A stretch of 64,000 bases of DNA. Source: JABSOG01 sp041583135 (lineage in GTDB: Bacteria > Pseudomonadota > Gammaproteobacteria > Enterobacterales > Alteromonadaceae). Shown one piece after another: positions 1-8,041 of this stretch. Position 1 is the first letter of the stretch. Each line of letters starts with the position of its first letter. A program made the position numbers and the translations under genes. The notes under the pieces were generated by a model. The model made no database searches, was not told the DNA's origin, and saw only the letters and a list, made by a program, of their open reading frames with translations. The stretch spans positions 1-64,000 of the forward strand of contig JBFHGJ010000010.1 of NCBI GenBank assembly GCA_041583135.1, in the 5' to 3' direction.

Positions 1-368
1 CTAAACAAACTACTCATTTTTGCCCATTGTGGGTGTTTTTTTAAGTCAATGGTAAAGCCCGGACCATTGAGTTCAATACCGAACTCTTGCAGGTCGGACA
101 GGTCGTAACCAGCATCGACGGCCAGTGCTATTAGTCGCCAAAGATGATAAAACTGTGCCTGACGTAAGCGACTCTTAACCATTTCAGGGCTTAGCAAGTT
201 GTCTTCAGTGAGTTTGCCGGTGCCATTGAAATAGGCGTGAGTGAGTTGATAGAGGTTTTTCGCTGCATTGAGCTGCTCAGGATAGAGCTTTTCAAGGTCT
301 GAGGCATTGGATTGTGGCGTTAAGAGAAATACGCCGAGCATTGCCACAAGGGCAAATAGTCGTTTCAT
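1..368 (-). CDS. Exported protein of the duplicated-module family (3' end outside window)
   Basis: Reading leftwards from ATG at 366-368, with AAGGAAAAG just upstream as ribosome site, an open frame of 122 codons runs off the window edge. It begins with a clear signal peptide (MKRLFALVAMLGVFLLTPQSNA, cleavage near Ala22/Ser23 inferred). The mature part starts LEKLYPEQLNAAKNL and contains AYFNGTGKL, SPEM, YHLWRLIALAVDAGYDLS and HPQWA. The same signature occurs twice in the next gene (719-2464), so the two are paralogues in tandem on the same strand. I recognise no known domain and no catalytic residues. A periplasmic or secreted location is inferred from the signal peptide. The rest of the protein, and whether it too holds two modules, cannot be seen. 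Confidence 0.85.
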   Translation of the reverse strand, partial: MKRLFALVAMLGVFLLTPQSNASDLEKLYPEQLNAAKNLYQLTHAYFNGTGKLTEDNLLSPEMVKSRLRQAQFYHLWRLIALAVDAGYDLSDLQEFGIELNGPGFTIDLKKHPQWAKMSSLF

Positions 369-718
369 GTTACTTTTCCTTTTATACAAAATGTAGATTA
401 AAACCCTTTAAAGTCCGTTGACGTTAAAAGGCAAAGCAGGGCATTTGAGAAAGTCCATGACCATACGACTTGATTGGTTGGGCGATAAAACAATGAAAAA
501 TGATGACTGTTGGCTGCCAAGTAAACAAAAGCGGATGATGTTACTTTGCGCTCCGGCCTATCCCGTTTTATTGTGTTTGTTCCCTTTGTCCTGTGCTTTT
601 AACGATAGTTTGCCAAAAGCTGTTCCGCAAATAACATTTTGTCATATAAAAATTGGTTGTTTATAGAACAATGATATAAACCGATTTCAATGACAATACT
701 ACCGTAGGATTGTTGTAA
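369..718. other. Intergenic stretch between two paralogues
   Basis: This holds the promoter region of the truncated left-end gene, which starts at 368 and reads left, and the 3' flank of the 719-2464 gene. An 82-codon plus-strand frame at 418-666 is the only sizeable ORF. It lacks a ribosome site and recognisable features, so I do not call it. I see no strong terminator hairpin. Confidence 0.5.
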
Positions 719-2464
719 TTAGGTACGTTTGTCTACTTCTTGCACCTTTGGCTGGTCACCGACAGCCGCCTTTTCGTTGTTGAGCTTCAGCTTATCTTCA
801 CGCTCTTTTAACTCGCTTTGCAATTGCATAAGCAAGGCGCCTGATTGTATGTCATCACGGTATTTTTCAACGCTTTTAATCGACAGCGGACCGTGGCCTA
901 TGCTCACCAAAGGCGGCGATATAATGCTTTTGTCCAGCAGCCGTTTTTGTGTTTCTAGGCTAAATAGATTGAGCATGTCAATCCACCACTGAGCCTTCAT
1001 TTGTTCGGCATTTTGCTCGGCCTTATTACGTAATTGCATCACCTGTTCAATGGTCAATTTTGCTGGCGCCGGATTATCTTCGCTGGGTGAGTATGGGGTA
1101 ATTTGTGCTATTTCAGCCTTTAATGAAAATATGTAGTCATCACTACGCTTGGCATAGTCGCCGAGCATTTTTATTTCTAATTCATTTAGCCCAAGTTTGC
1201 GCATATTACGCTCGTCGGTACTGTCAAAATGATTCATCGCCATCCATAAAAAAAGGCGACTGAGCGACGCCCATTGCGGGTGCTCTCCTAGGTTAACTTT
1301 ATAGCCATTATTGTCTTTTTTAAAACCCAAGGCTGTAATGGCACTTACGTCTAGTTCGGCATCTAATGCCATACCTAATAGATCCCAAAACTCGGCAAGC
1401 TTTGTATTCCTTTGCGGGTTTTTCGCCATCTCTGGCGTTAAGGTTTGGGCAGAGGACAACGCGCCAACACCATAGTAGTAGTCTCGCGCCAATTGCGGTA
1501 GCAATTTGGCTCTGGCCAACTTTTGTGGGTAAAGCACGGCAAGGCCGGCCTGCAAAGGCGACTTGCCCAACCATTGCAAGCAATCACTGTAATATTGGCA
1601 TACGTCTGCGGCGCTATATTGGCGGTGCTGTGGCTTAGACTTACTGGCGCGCCAATACCATTGAAACGTCCGCTTTAACAAAGTGCCGTTGTGTAGGTCT
1701 TGAGCATATTCTTCAAACTGAGCCATTTTTACTGGATTTTGAACAAATGATGTCACCCCAAGCCACGGCTGAAAATGGTCAATGAACTGCTGTTGTTGGG
1801 TTTCGCTAAATAAGTTAAATAGCCCAATACTCCAGTCAAACCACTTCTGTTCCACTATTTTCTGTTTTTGTTTCTTTAACGCAACTATCTGATCTAAAGA
1901 TAGTTGCTGGCGATGATGGGCTAACAGCTGTGCTATTTCGGCCTCATAACCAAACAAGCTTGGGTCTTGTTGGTTGAGGTATTGTCTTAATTTTCTAATA
2001 TCGCTGCTGCTAAAATTGAGCTCTCGCAAAATGTCATATGGGCGTTCAGGACTGTATGGGCGATGCAACATTCTGGCAAAATCCACTATGCTGGCCCATT
2101 GTGGGTAGGCTCTTCTGCTTAAGGTTAGTGATCCTTGCTCATCTTTGATGATGCCATAGGGTTCAAGCGCACTGAGGTCATAATCGGCATCTATCGCCAG
2201 TCTTAGTAAGTGCCATAGCTTGAGGTTGGCCTGATGTCGTTGTGGATTTTTCAGTAGCGTGGGCGTAAAGCGCAAGTCTTCAGGTAGTGCGCCCATACCA
2301 TTGAAGTATTGTTGAGTATGGTCGGTGAGGTTTTTCGCTTGCTCCGTTAGCTCTGGGTATAGCTGCTGCTCGTCTGCGGCGCTTGCGTTTTGCATGGTTA
2401 CTATGCATAAACTGATGCCTATCAGCGCCGATTGAATTGCCCTAAATCCTTTAAAATCTGTCAT
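719..2464 (-). CDS. Exported protein with two copies of a ~230-residue module, unknown function
   Basis: This is a 581-aa protein starting at ATG 2464, chosen over the TTG nine bases earlier because a TAGG ribosome site lies about 10 nt upstream of the ATG. A signal peptide covers about residues 1-30 (hydrophobic ALIGISLCIV, then NASA). Two homologous halves follow. Module 1 (about 35-265) and module 2 (about 311-545) both begin LYP, then YF/YY-G-GAL, a TP-KNPQR stretch, LW/FW-LL-A-DA-D-SA, PQWAS, an LNLF/LFNLF segment with W and D residues, and an end resembling Y-DL-NGTLL versus Y-DI-SGALL. A charged tail closes the protein. The partial gene at 1-368 carries at least one further module. No named family is recognised. 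The duplication is plain in the sequence; a periplasmic location is inferred. Confidence 0.9.
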   Translation of the reverse strand: MTDFKGFRAIQSALIGISLCIVTMQNASAADEQQLYPELTEQAKNLTDHTQQYFNGMGALPEDLRFTPTLLKNPQRHQANLKLWHLLRLAIDADYDLSALEPYGIIKDEQGSLTLSRRAYPQWASIVDFARMLHRPYSPERPYDILRELNFSSSDIRKLRQYLNQQDPSLFGYEAEIAQLLAHHRQQLSLDQIVALKKQKQKIVEQKWFDWSIGLFNLFSETQQQQFIDHFQPWLGVTSFVQNPVKMAQFEEYAQDLHNGTLLKRTFQWYWRASKSKPQHRQYSAADVCQYYSDCLQWLGKSPLQAGLAVLYPQKLARAKLLPQLARDYYYGVGALSSAQTLTPEMAKNPQRNTKLAEFWDLLGMALDAELDVSAITALGFKKDNNGYKVNLGEHPQWASLSRLFLWMAMNHFDSTDERNMRKLGLNELEIKMLGDYAKRSDDYIFSLKAEIAQITPYSPSEDNPAPAKLTIEQVMQLRNKAEQNAEQMKAQWWIDMLNLFSLETQKRLLDKSIISPPLVSIGHGPLSIKSVEKYRDDIQSGALLMQLQSELKEREDKLKLNNEKAAVGDQPKVQEVDKRT

Positions 2465-2620
2465 TACAGTCAACCTATAATTTCATGTACCTTTAAATTT
2501 AGAACAGGATTGCAATTACGCAAGTAATTAAATTTTAATTGGTTTTTGTCTAATTTGGGGTTTTACAAAAGGCAAAAGAAGGGCGCTTTAGGCTCAAAAA
2601 AAGCCGAAGCCGATAGAGCG

Positions 2621-2642
2621 AAAAGCCACGCTATGTGGCTTT
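2621..2642 (-). terminator. Rho-independent terminator after the Spo0M gene
   Basis: An 8-bp stem AAAGCCAC / GTGGCTTT with a 5-nt loop lies 32 bp past the stop of the 2674-3462 gene. Read on the minus strand it ends GTGGCTTTTC, giving a short U-run. Confidence 0.7.
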
Positions 2643-2673
2643 AGAGGTATACAGTAGGGGATTTTCAAGGCTT

Positions 2674-3462
2674 TTAACAATTTTCGTCAATTAACTGGTA
2701 GAGCTGCTCGCTTAAGCTTTCGAGGTTATCTTCTGTGACCGATAAATAGGCATTGACCTCATCACGGCCAAACATTTCGGCAAAAAAGCCACCAACACCT
2801 CTGGCGCGGCGGTCAATTTCCAAATGAACGCCTACTTCGTTACCGTAGTTCATCATCACCAATTCCAGTTCATCGAGTTTGCCGGCAAACTCGCCACGAT
2901 GGGCTTTAAACTCAAATTCCTGAATAAAAGGCAGTTCACCTTTGGCATTGCTGCAACCTTCACTTTCTGCTTCAACTAGGTCAAAACCCAAAGCCGATAA
3001 GCTGTCAAACACTGCCTGTTGTAGTGGCGTTGGAATGACGTGAAGATAATCCTTGTCCTTTTTGTCTAAGGCGAAATCAATGTCCAAGTTGGTTTGCAAC
3101 CAGGTTTTGCTTTGTCCAAGACTCAACGGGGCCTGTTCACACAGCGGCAATTCAAACGCCAACGAATGCTGGGCTTTAGCTTCGATGGTGAAGCTTTCAG
3201 CTAAATCCAAGCTGTTGATGCGACAGGTTCTTTCGACGATACGGGTGTGGGTTTCACCGTCTTCTTCATATTCTTCTTCAATGAAGTAGTTACAGTAGAC
3301 ATCTAGGTCGATTTTATTGATTTTTTGCTCAACCTTACCTCCTTCGATGTTAAGAACACCTGTAATTGAGCTACCCGGCTCGATACTGTCAGAATCCAGT
3401 ACGGCATCTATTTTGGCGGCGCCGATACCGACAACGGATAGGGCTTTCGAGAAAAACGACAT
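2674..3462 (-). CDS. Sporulation-control protein Spo0M family (arrestin-like fold)
   Basis: This is a 262-aa cytosolic protein starting at ATG 3462 behind a strong AAGGAGT ribosome site. The N-terminus (MSFFSKALSVVGIGAAKIDAV) followed by DSDSIEPGSSITGVLNIEGG and a beta-rich region with IDLDVYC and an acidic EEEYEEDGETHTR hairpin is typical of the Spo0M family, which has an arrestin-like double beta-sandwich. Length fits the family (about 250-260). In Bacillus, Spo0M modulates sporulation and cell division. In non-sporulating gammaproteobacteria the role is unknown and no sporulation is implied. A terminator lies directly downstream, so the gene can be monocistronic. Family assignment is firm; function is not. 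Confidence 0.9.
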   Translation of the reverse strand: MSFFSKALSVVGIGAAKIDAVLDSDSIEPGSSITGVLNIEGGKVEQKINKIDLDVYCNYFIEEEYEEDGETHTRIVERTCRINSLDLAESFTIEAKAQHSLAFELPLCEQAPLSLGQSKTWLQTNLDIDFALDKKDKDYLHVIPTPLQQAVFDSLSALGFDLVEAESEGCSNAKGELPFIQEFEFKAHRGEFAGKLDELELVMMNYGNEVGVHLEIDRRARGVGGFFAEMFGRDEVNAYLSVTEDNLESLSEQLYQLIDENC

Positions 3463-3501
3463 AGTAACTCCTTGTTTAAGTTTACCTTGGTTTGAACGGT
3501 A

Positions 3502-4341
3502 TCAGAGGGATTTTACAATAGGTAGAAGTAAATCGTCTATTTGTGCGCCACTAAAGGGTTTCGATAAGAAGTTATCCATACCGGCCTCGATACAGGCTTG
3601 TTTGTTGCCATCGGTTGAATTGGCTGTTACTGCAATGATCACCGGCTGATTTTGCAACTTTTGATTTCTGATCAGCTTACAGGCTTCAATACCGCCCATC
3701 ACGGGCATATTGATGTCCATCATAATGACATCAACCGGATTGAGTGCCACGTACTCAACGGCGAGTTTGCCATTAACGACGTGGTGTATTTCATCACCAT
3801 AGCCACTTAAAAAGTGTTTGAGTAATGTGGCATTGATTTCATTGTCTTCAACAATCAAAAACTTGAGTGATTTGGCTTTGCTGTCGGTGGCTGTTGCTAA
3901 TGTCATTTTGATGTTCAAGCCTGTGTGATCGGTGGCGCTTGATTTACTGAGCTGAAAGCCAAATTGGTGGCACAGTTGGGCGACTAGATCTGAGCTTAAC
4001 AAGTCGTCAAAGCGTACTTTGTCTTTACCACATTGGATGGCGATAAGGAGTTCTGCGTCTTTTTGGCTGACGTCGATAATGACCTTGCTGTGGCTAAGCT
4101 GCAAGGTAATGGTGTTGAGGCTGTGTAATATTAGCGCCAGTAAAGCTTGAGTGTGATGACCGATATGATTTGAGAGTGCATCGGCCACTTTAACGACCAA
4201 AGTAAGGTGTGCACTGTTTAAGCGTGGCATGATCAGGCGATATGCCTGATTGAGCGTTTGCTTGAGGCCTAATGCTTCGGTTTCCTCAATATCTTCAACT
4301 TTAAGTCCAAGCAGCTTGTCCAATTCACTGGTATCACTCAT
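3502..4341 (-). CDS. Receiver-domain protein with degenerate kinase-like N-terminus
   Basis: This 279-aa protein is a single-receiver regulator without a DNA-binding output. The C-terminal half (about 155-279) is a canonical CheY-like receiver: acidic pocket in FLIVEDNEIN, phospho-acceptor Asp in MMDINMPVMGG, conserved Ala-Val-Thr after beta-4 and Lys in FLSKPF. The N-terminal ~150 residues look like the remains of a histidine-kinase body: one segment (HSLNTITLQLSHSKVIIDV) resembles the N-box side of an HATPase domain, but I cannot find a phospho-accepting H-box or intact G1/G2 ATP-binding motifs. The likely origin is a hybrid kinase whose catalytic part decayed, leaving a receiver that takes phosphate from another kinase. 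No cognate kinase is adjacent. The start at ATG 4341 has a weak ribosome site. Confidence 0.85.
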   Translation of the reverse strand: MSDTSELDKLLGLKVEDIEETEALGLKQTLNQAYRLIMPRLNSAHLTLVVKVADALSNHIGHHTQALLALILHSLNTITLQLSHSKVIIDVSQKDAELLIAIQCGKDKVRFDDLLSSDLVAQLCHQFGFQLSKSSATDHTGLNIKMTLATATDSKAKSLKFLIVEDNEINATLLKHFLSGYGDEIHHVVNGKLAVEYVALNPVDVIMMDINMPVMGGIEACKLIRNQKLQNQPVIIAVTANSTDGNKQACIEAGMDNFLSKPFSGAQIDDLLLPIVKSL

Positions 4342-4463
4342 CTAGCGGCTATCTTAATTGTTATGCACATGCCCTCAATATAGCGCTTTTTTCTGGTCGA
4401 TGCCAAGAGGCAAGTATGAAAATAGTGCCTTTAAAAGAAAAATATAAAGGCACTCAATTGGCG

Positions 4464-4658
4464 TTATGGCTGTTGTTCAGGCTCAGCTGGCAAGGTGGCG
4501 ATGGTTTGACCTTCAATCAGCACACATTCTGGATATGGCGTGCAACGAATATGTTTACTTTGCTGCTCGGTTTGCGCTGTTGGGGTGGCATTGGCGCTAT
4601 ACATAAAACCTGATACAGACATCGCAATCGTTAGGGTTAGGGCTATTTTTTTGTTCAC
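4464..4658 (-). CDS. Small exported Cys-pair peptide next to CadC-like sensor (64 aa)
   Basis: This is a 64-codon gene starting with GTG at 4658. That start is preferred over an upstream in-frame GTG at 4679 because CTGAGG sits 8-11 nt before it. The product has a signal peptide (MNKKIALTLTIAMSVSGFMYSANA) followed by about 40 residues, Gln/Glu/Pro-rich, with just two cysteines in the loop RCTPYPECV. It lies downstream of the transmembrane regulator at 5086-7140 on the same strand, but a terminator at 5039-5060 separates them, so it probably has its own promoter. A peptide of matching length and design (43647-43838) follows the second such regulator. Family unknown. Secretion or periplasmic location is inferred. 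Confidence 0.65.
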   Translation of the reverse strand: MNKKIALTLTIAMSVSGFMYSANATPTAQTEQQSKHIRCTPYPECVLIEGQTIATLPAEPEQQP

Positions 4659-4955
4659 TGTGAAGACCTCAGAACTCACGTTAATAAAGGAGCCTCAGCT
4701 CCGGTGAGCGCCTAGTTTTGAGGTCAGAACAACAGGTTACTTTACCGAATATTTACCTTTAATATACCTTTTATAGATAAAAATATCGGGATTAATATGG
4801 GCCTTGTTCAGGAAAAGTCATTCTTAATCAAATACCCAGATCTTTGAGTTTGTTATGACCTATATCTTACTTATTCCGGGAATTTCTTACTTTTGGGGGT
4901 TATGACGTAAAGAGGGGGCAGGATTGACGAGCGCCGCTGGGGTGAGGATACGGCT

Positions 4956-4992
4956 AAATAGCTGTGCTCTACGGCCCTTCCTTACGTGAAGC
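4956..4992 (+). repeat. 37-bp dispersed repeat, copy 1
   Basis: Bases 4956-4992 match the reverse complement of 37122-37158 at 36 of 37 positions. The core includes GTGCTCTACG, then CCCTTCCTTACGTGAAGC. A CAGGTTA string follows within a few bases in both copies. Confidence 0.85.
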
Positions 4993-5038
4993 TCACATCA
5001 GGTTACTTAGCTTTTGCATGGCGCATTTAGAGAATAAA

Positions 5039-5060
5039 GCGCCAAACAAAAGCTTGGCGC
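5039..5060 (-). terminator. Terminator downstream of CadC-like regulator
   Basis: A 7-bp stem GCGCCAA / TTGGCGC with an 8-nt loop lies 25 bp after the stop of the 5086-7140 gene. On the minus strand it is followed by TTTATT. Confidence 0.65.
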
Positions 5061-5085
5061 ATGAGCGTGGGGGTCAAAAAAGAGG

Positions 5086-7140
5086 TTAATATTTGGCGAT
5101 ATAGACGTCGGTGTTACCGAAACCTTTGCGCGTGACGACCCATTGATTCTTGCGACCACGCTTTTTGGTCAAATAGCGATACTCGCCTTTGTCGCTGAGT
5201 ACCTGCTTGTGTCCTGTTGCTAGGTCAAGTTGGGTCAATTGCGTTTCGGCATCGTCAAAGTAGGTTAGTACGTTGTTGTCTAATACCGTGTTTTGGTTGG
5301 AACTTAATAACGGAGCGTTGGCATACCAAGATAACTTGCCATTTTCGAGCTGCCAACAGCCGGGTTGCTCGTATCTAAAGATCAGGTGGTTGTTGTTGGT
5401 TAAGTCAAATAATCCCAAATAGCCATGCAAGTCGGGATGATCGTTGACGACCTTGTCGTGGAGATTGACCGATTCCATATAATAGCTGTCTTGTTTTTGT
5501 CGGCTATACCAGAGGGTTTTTCCATCAGGTGAAAAATGCGGGTTGACGCCGTCTTTGATCAGCATATAAGGCTGGTCTTGCAACAGCGGCAGGTTTTTCA
5601 ACTGATAGACGTGAATGTCTTGGTCAACGTACAGTGCCAGGTATTGCTCGTCGTCCGAAACAGCCAGTCCACCTATATAGCGGTTTTCAATAAATTCACT
5701 TAACTCCTGTTTTTCGCCATTTGTCTTGCGCCAAACTTGGTGGATACCGATTTCATTGGAAACAAAATAGAGGTTGTTATTGGCAGACATGACCGGTAGG
5801 CGATGCACCATTTCGGTATTGGTCAGTGGTGTTTCAATGCCTTGTTCAAAATCGATTTGGATCAGCTGAGTATTGTTGATGGTGCCCCCGATAAACACTA
5901 GGGCTGGCTGTTGACCATCGGTAAAGTTGGGGTTGAAGATCGGCAGCAGCGGGCTTTGCATCAAGATCTCCGAGCCACCATTGTCGAGGTAGCGAATATG
6001 GTTGTCGGCGGCCCTAAATACCGGCATGCCGTTATAGGAGCTGATGGAAAACAGCGGCAAGTTAACTCGCTCGCGATGCAGTATGTCGCCATTTAAGTTT
6101 AGTGCAATCACTTCAGTGGCATACCACTGAATACTGTGTAGGGCATAAATTTGATTGGAGATACTGTCGTAGTGAACCCGGTAATAGCCACGGCCGTTGC
6201 TGTCTGGCGGGTCGGCAAATAAGGTGCGTTTGCCACTGTTTAGATCGAATCGATATATCTTGCGTGCGGCAAACTGTATGTCGATGTCGGTATAGTAAAT
6301 GCTGTTGTCTGGTCCCCAACTAAGCCCCAGTTGCCGGGTATACTTGCCGCAGGTCATCAGCATTTTATCGCTGATCACATTGAGTTTGTCATCCAGTTCC
6401 ATGACCGCCAATTCACACTGAGTGGGCGTAAATCGATGGTACAAAATACGCTTGCCATCGGGATGCCAGCGAGCGGAGGAATTGTCAAACTCGTTGGCAG
6501 TCAGGGCTTTGTCTTTACCGCCGGGAATCGTCTGTATGTATAACTGAGCCAGGTCGCCGTCAAAGCGTGTTCGAGAGAAAATAACCGATGTCCCGTCGAA
6601 GTTGAGGTGGGGGTCGCGCTCTTGACTACTGCTGTGGGTGATTTTTTTAAACCCGGTGATCATTTGCGGTGACAGTTCCTGATTGGCTTTGATGAGGCTG
6701 TTGATGGTTAAATACAGTGGCACCACTATGGCCACGGACAGGCCGGCAATTTTGGCAAATTGCATCAGCGCCGGTGAAACCACGGTCACCGGTACGGTTA
6801 CCGTTTGCGGCGTACTTTCAGGCATCAAGGAGACCTTGGCAATAAAGCGAAAGCCTTTTTTAGGGATCGTCTTTATATACTTCGGATTTTTTGGGCTGTC
6901 GTTAAGCTTTGAGCGAAGGTTTGAGATCACCTTGCTTAACGGGTTGTCACCATGAATTCGACCTTCCCAGCCGACTTCATAGAGCTGCTCTTTGTTGACC
7001 AGTTCATCAGGATGCGCAACAAAATGTTGCAGCAATTTGTTTTCGAGGCTTTGTAGGTTTTCAATGCGACCACCGACAAACAGTTCCCCGCTGTCGGGCT
7101 GATATTCAATGCCGCCCTCCAGATAATATTTGCGACTCAT
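5086..7140 (-). CDS. CadC-like transmembrane winged-helix regulator with periplasmic beta-propeller
   Basis: This 684-aa protein is a one-component membrane regulator. Residues about 5-105 form an OmpR/PhoB-type winged helix (Trans_reg_C), with the recognition region DNPLSKVISNLRSKL and wing KYIKTIPKKGFRFIAKV. One transmembrane helix lies at about 129-148. The remaining ~530 residues are periplasmic and consist of TolB/PD40-like repeats (HLNFDGTSVIFSR, RWHPDGKRILYHR, HFSPDGKTLWYSR), predicting a beta-propeller sensor. Cys242 and Cys264 are 22 residues apart, exactly as in the paralogue at 44220-46235 (Cys230/Cys252), and could form a disulfide; CadC itself has a periplasmic disulfide. The gene starts at ATG 7140 with a poor ribosome site. 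DNA binding at the membrane is established for the family; the ligand and targets are unknown. Confidence 0.9.
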   Translation of the reverse strand: MSRKYYLEGGIEYQPDSGELFVGGRIENLQSLENKLLQHFVAHPDELVNKEQLYEVGWEGRIHGDNPLSKVISNLRSKLNDSPKNPKYIKTIPKKGFRFIAKVSLMPESTPQTVTVPVTVVSPALMQFAKIAGLSVAIVVPLYLTINSLIKANQELSPQMITGFKKITHSSSQERDPHLNFDGTSVIFSRTRFDGDLAQLYIQTIPGGKDKALTANEFDNSSARWHPDGKRILYHRFTPTQCELAVMELDDKLNVISDKMLMTCGKYTRQLGLSWGPDNSIYYTDIDIQFAARKIYRFDLNSGKRTLFADPPDSNGRGYYRVHYDSISNQIYALHSIQWYATEVIALNLNGDILHRERVNLPLFSISSYNGMPVFRAADNHIRYLDNGGSEILMQSPLLPIFNPNFTDGQQPALVFIGGTINNTQLIQIDFEQGIETPLTNTEMVHRLPVMSANNNLYFVSNEIGIHQVWRKTNGEKQELSEFIENRYIGGLAVSDDEQYLALYVDQDIHVYQLKNLPLLQDQPYMLIKDGVNPHFSPDGKTLWYSRQKQDSYYMESVNLHDKVVNDHPDLHGYLGLFDLTNNNHLIFRYEQPGCWQLENGKLSWYANAPLLSSNQNTVLDNNVLTYFDDAETQLTQLDLATGHKQVLSDKGEYRYLTKKRGRKNQWVVTRKGFGNTDVYIAKY

Positions 7141-7247
7141 ATAACTTGGGTTTCATGGGGTGTTTGACAGGAATTGCCTATAGTGTAGAAAACTTTTCCA
7201 AAATAATACAGAGATTTACCAATCTAAGGAGCTTAAGTGGCGATATC

Positions 7248-7982
7248 CTAGCCAGGTTTGCGGGCAGTGAGGAGATAATAACCAATTGAGCCGTCATAAG
7301 TCAGTTGGATCAAACGTTTTGGCAAGGTAGGGGTGTTACTGATGTAATGACTTTGTTCGCAGTTTGTATGCGTGTTCATGGTTTGCACACTTTCAAGTAG
7401 GGCCTTGGAAACATCGTAAAACTTAAGTTGCGAAAACCCATGTTGGCTGATCTCTTGTTGTGAGCGTACAGCATTATATGAGCTGTCGATGTATAGCCAT
7501 TGTCCCAGTTCTCGTTTAAGCGCTCCGGGCAGGTTTTCATTGAGATAAATGTCCGATAAAGCAATAAAGCCACCGGGTTTAAGTACCCGGTAAATTTCGG
7601 TGATTGCCAAATGGCGATTGTTGAAAGTGGACATGGCGCATTCGCAAAACACTACGTCGATGGTTTCACTGGCAATTGGCAGATGCTGCGCCTCGCCTTG
7701 AACAAATGTCAGTGTACTGTCTGAGGGGGTCGCATAGCCTTGCTGCATAAAGGCTTGTACAGATCTATCCAGTGCAAAAACCGTTGCGCCAAATCGTTGT
7801 GCCAAATAGCTTGCCGATTTACCGGTGCCACAGGCGATGTCGAGCACTTTAGCGTGGTCGCCGACAAGGGTTTCGATAGCAAGCTGATGGGTCAGTGCCA
7901 GCCCGCCGGGATGAAATCCGTCACCAAGCAACATTTCGGTCATTGAGGTCTTGTCTGTGGTGTCGGCGCAAAACGGGGTCAT
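7248..7982 (-). CDS. Class I SAM-dependent methyltransferase
   Basis: This is a 244-aa cytosolic enzyme starting at ATG 7982 (a GTG at 7991 is the alternative). It has the Rossmann SAM-binding order of class I methyltransferases: motif I VLDIACGTGKS, motif II acidic residue in VFALDRS, QGEAQHLPI at the motif II/III position, CECAMSTF at motif IV, then RVLKPGGFIALSDIYL. The Cys-rich motif IV and LSDIYL ending resemble methyltransferases near the arsenite/thiol-methylating and ubiquinone-type groups. The substrate cannot be told. Stop and start suggest it is the last gene of a cassette with the M14 hydrolase (59 bp upstream) and the ligase, all on the minus strand. Confidence 0.85.
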   Translation of the reverse strand: MTPFCADTTDKTSMTEMLLGDGFHPGGLALTHQLAIETLVGDHAKVLDIACGTGKSASYLAQRFGATVFALDRSVQAFMQQGYATPSDSTLTFVQGEAQHLPIASETIDVVFCECAMSTFNNRHLAITEIYRVLKPGGFIALSDIYLNENLPGALKRELGQWLYIDSSYNAVRSQQEISQHGFSQLKFYDVSKALLESVQTMNTHTNCEQSHYISNTPTLPKRLIQLTYDGSIGYYLLTARKPG

Positions 7983-8041
7983 CGACGTCACTTTGATTGT
8001 ACTGGTGTTGTCAATCTAGTGTAGTACAGTTGTGCGTAAAG

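Larger units (their letters stand above)
4659..5085. other. Intergenic region between small peptide gene and regulator gene
   Basis: From right to left this holds the regulator's terminator hairpin (5039-5060), one copy of a 37-bp dispersed repeat (4956-4992), and an AT-rich segment (about 4740-4860) that should contain the promoter of the small peptide gene. I see no further ORF with a ribosome site. Confidence 0.6.

Noticed and set aside
418..666. 82-codon plus-strand ORF between the two left-end genes
   Set aside because: No ribosome site, composition without structure, and no recognisable feature; probably chance in AT-rich intergenic DNA.
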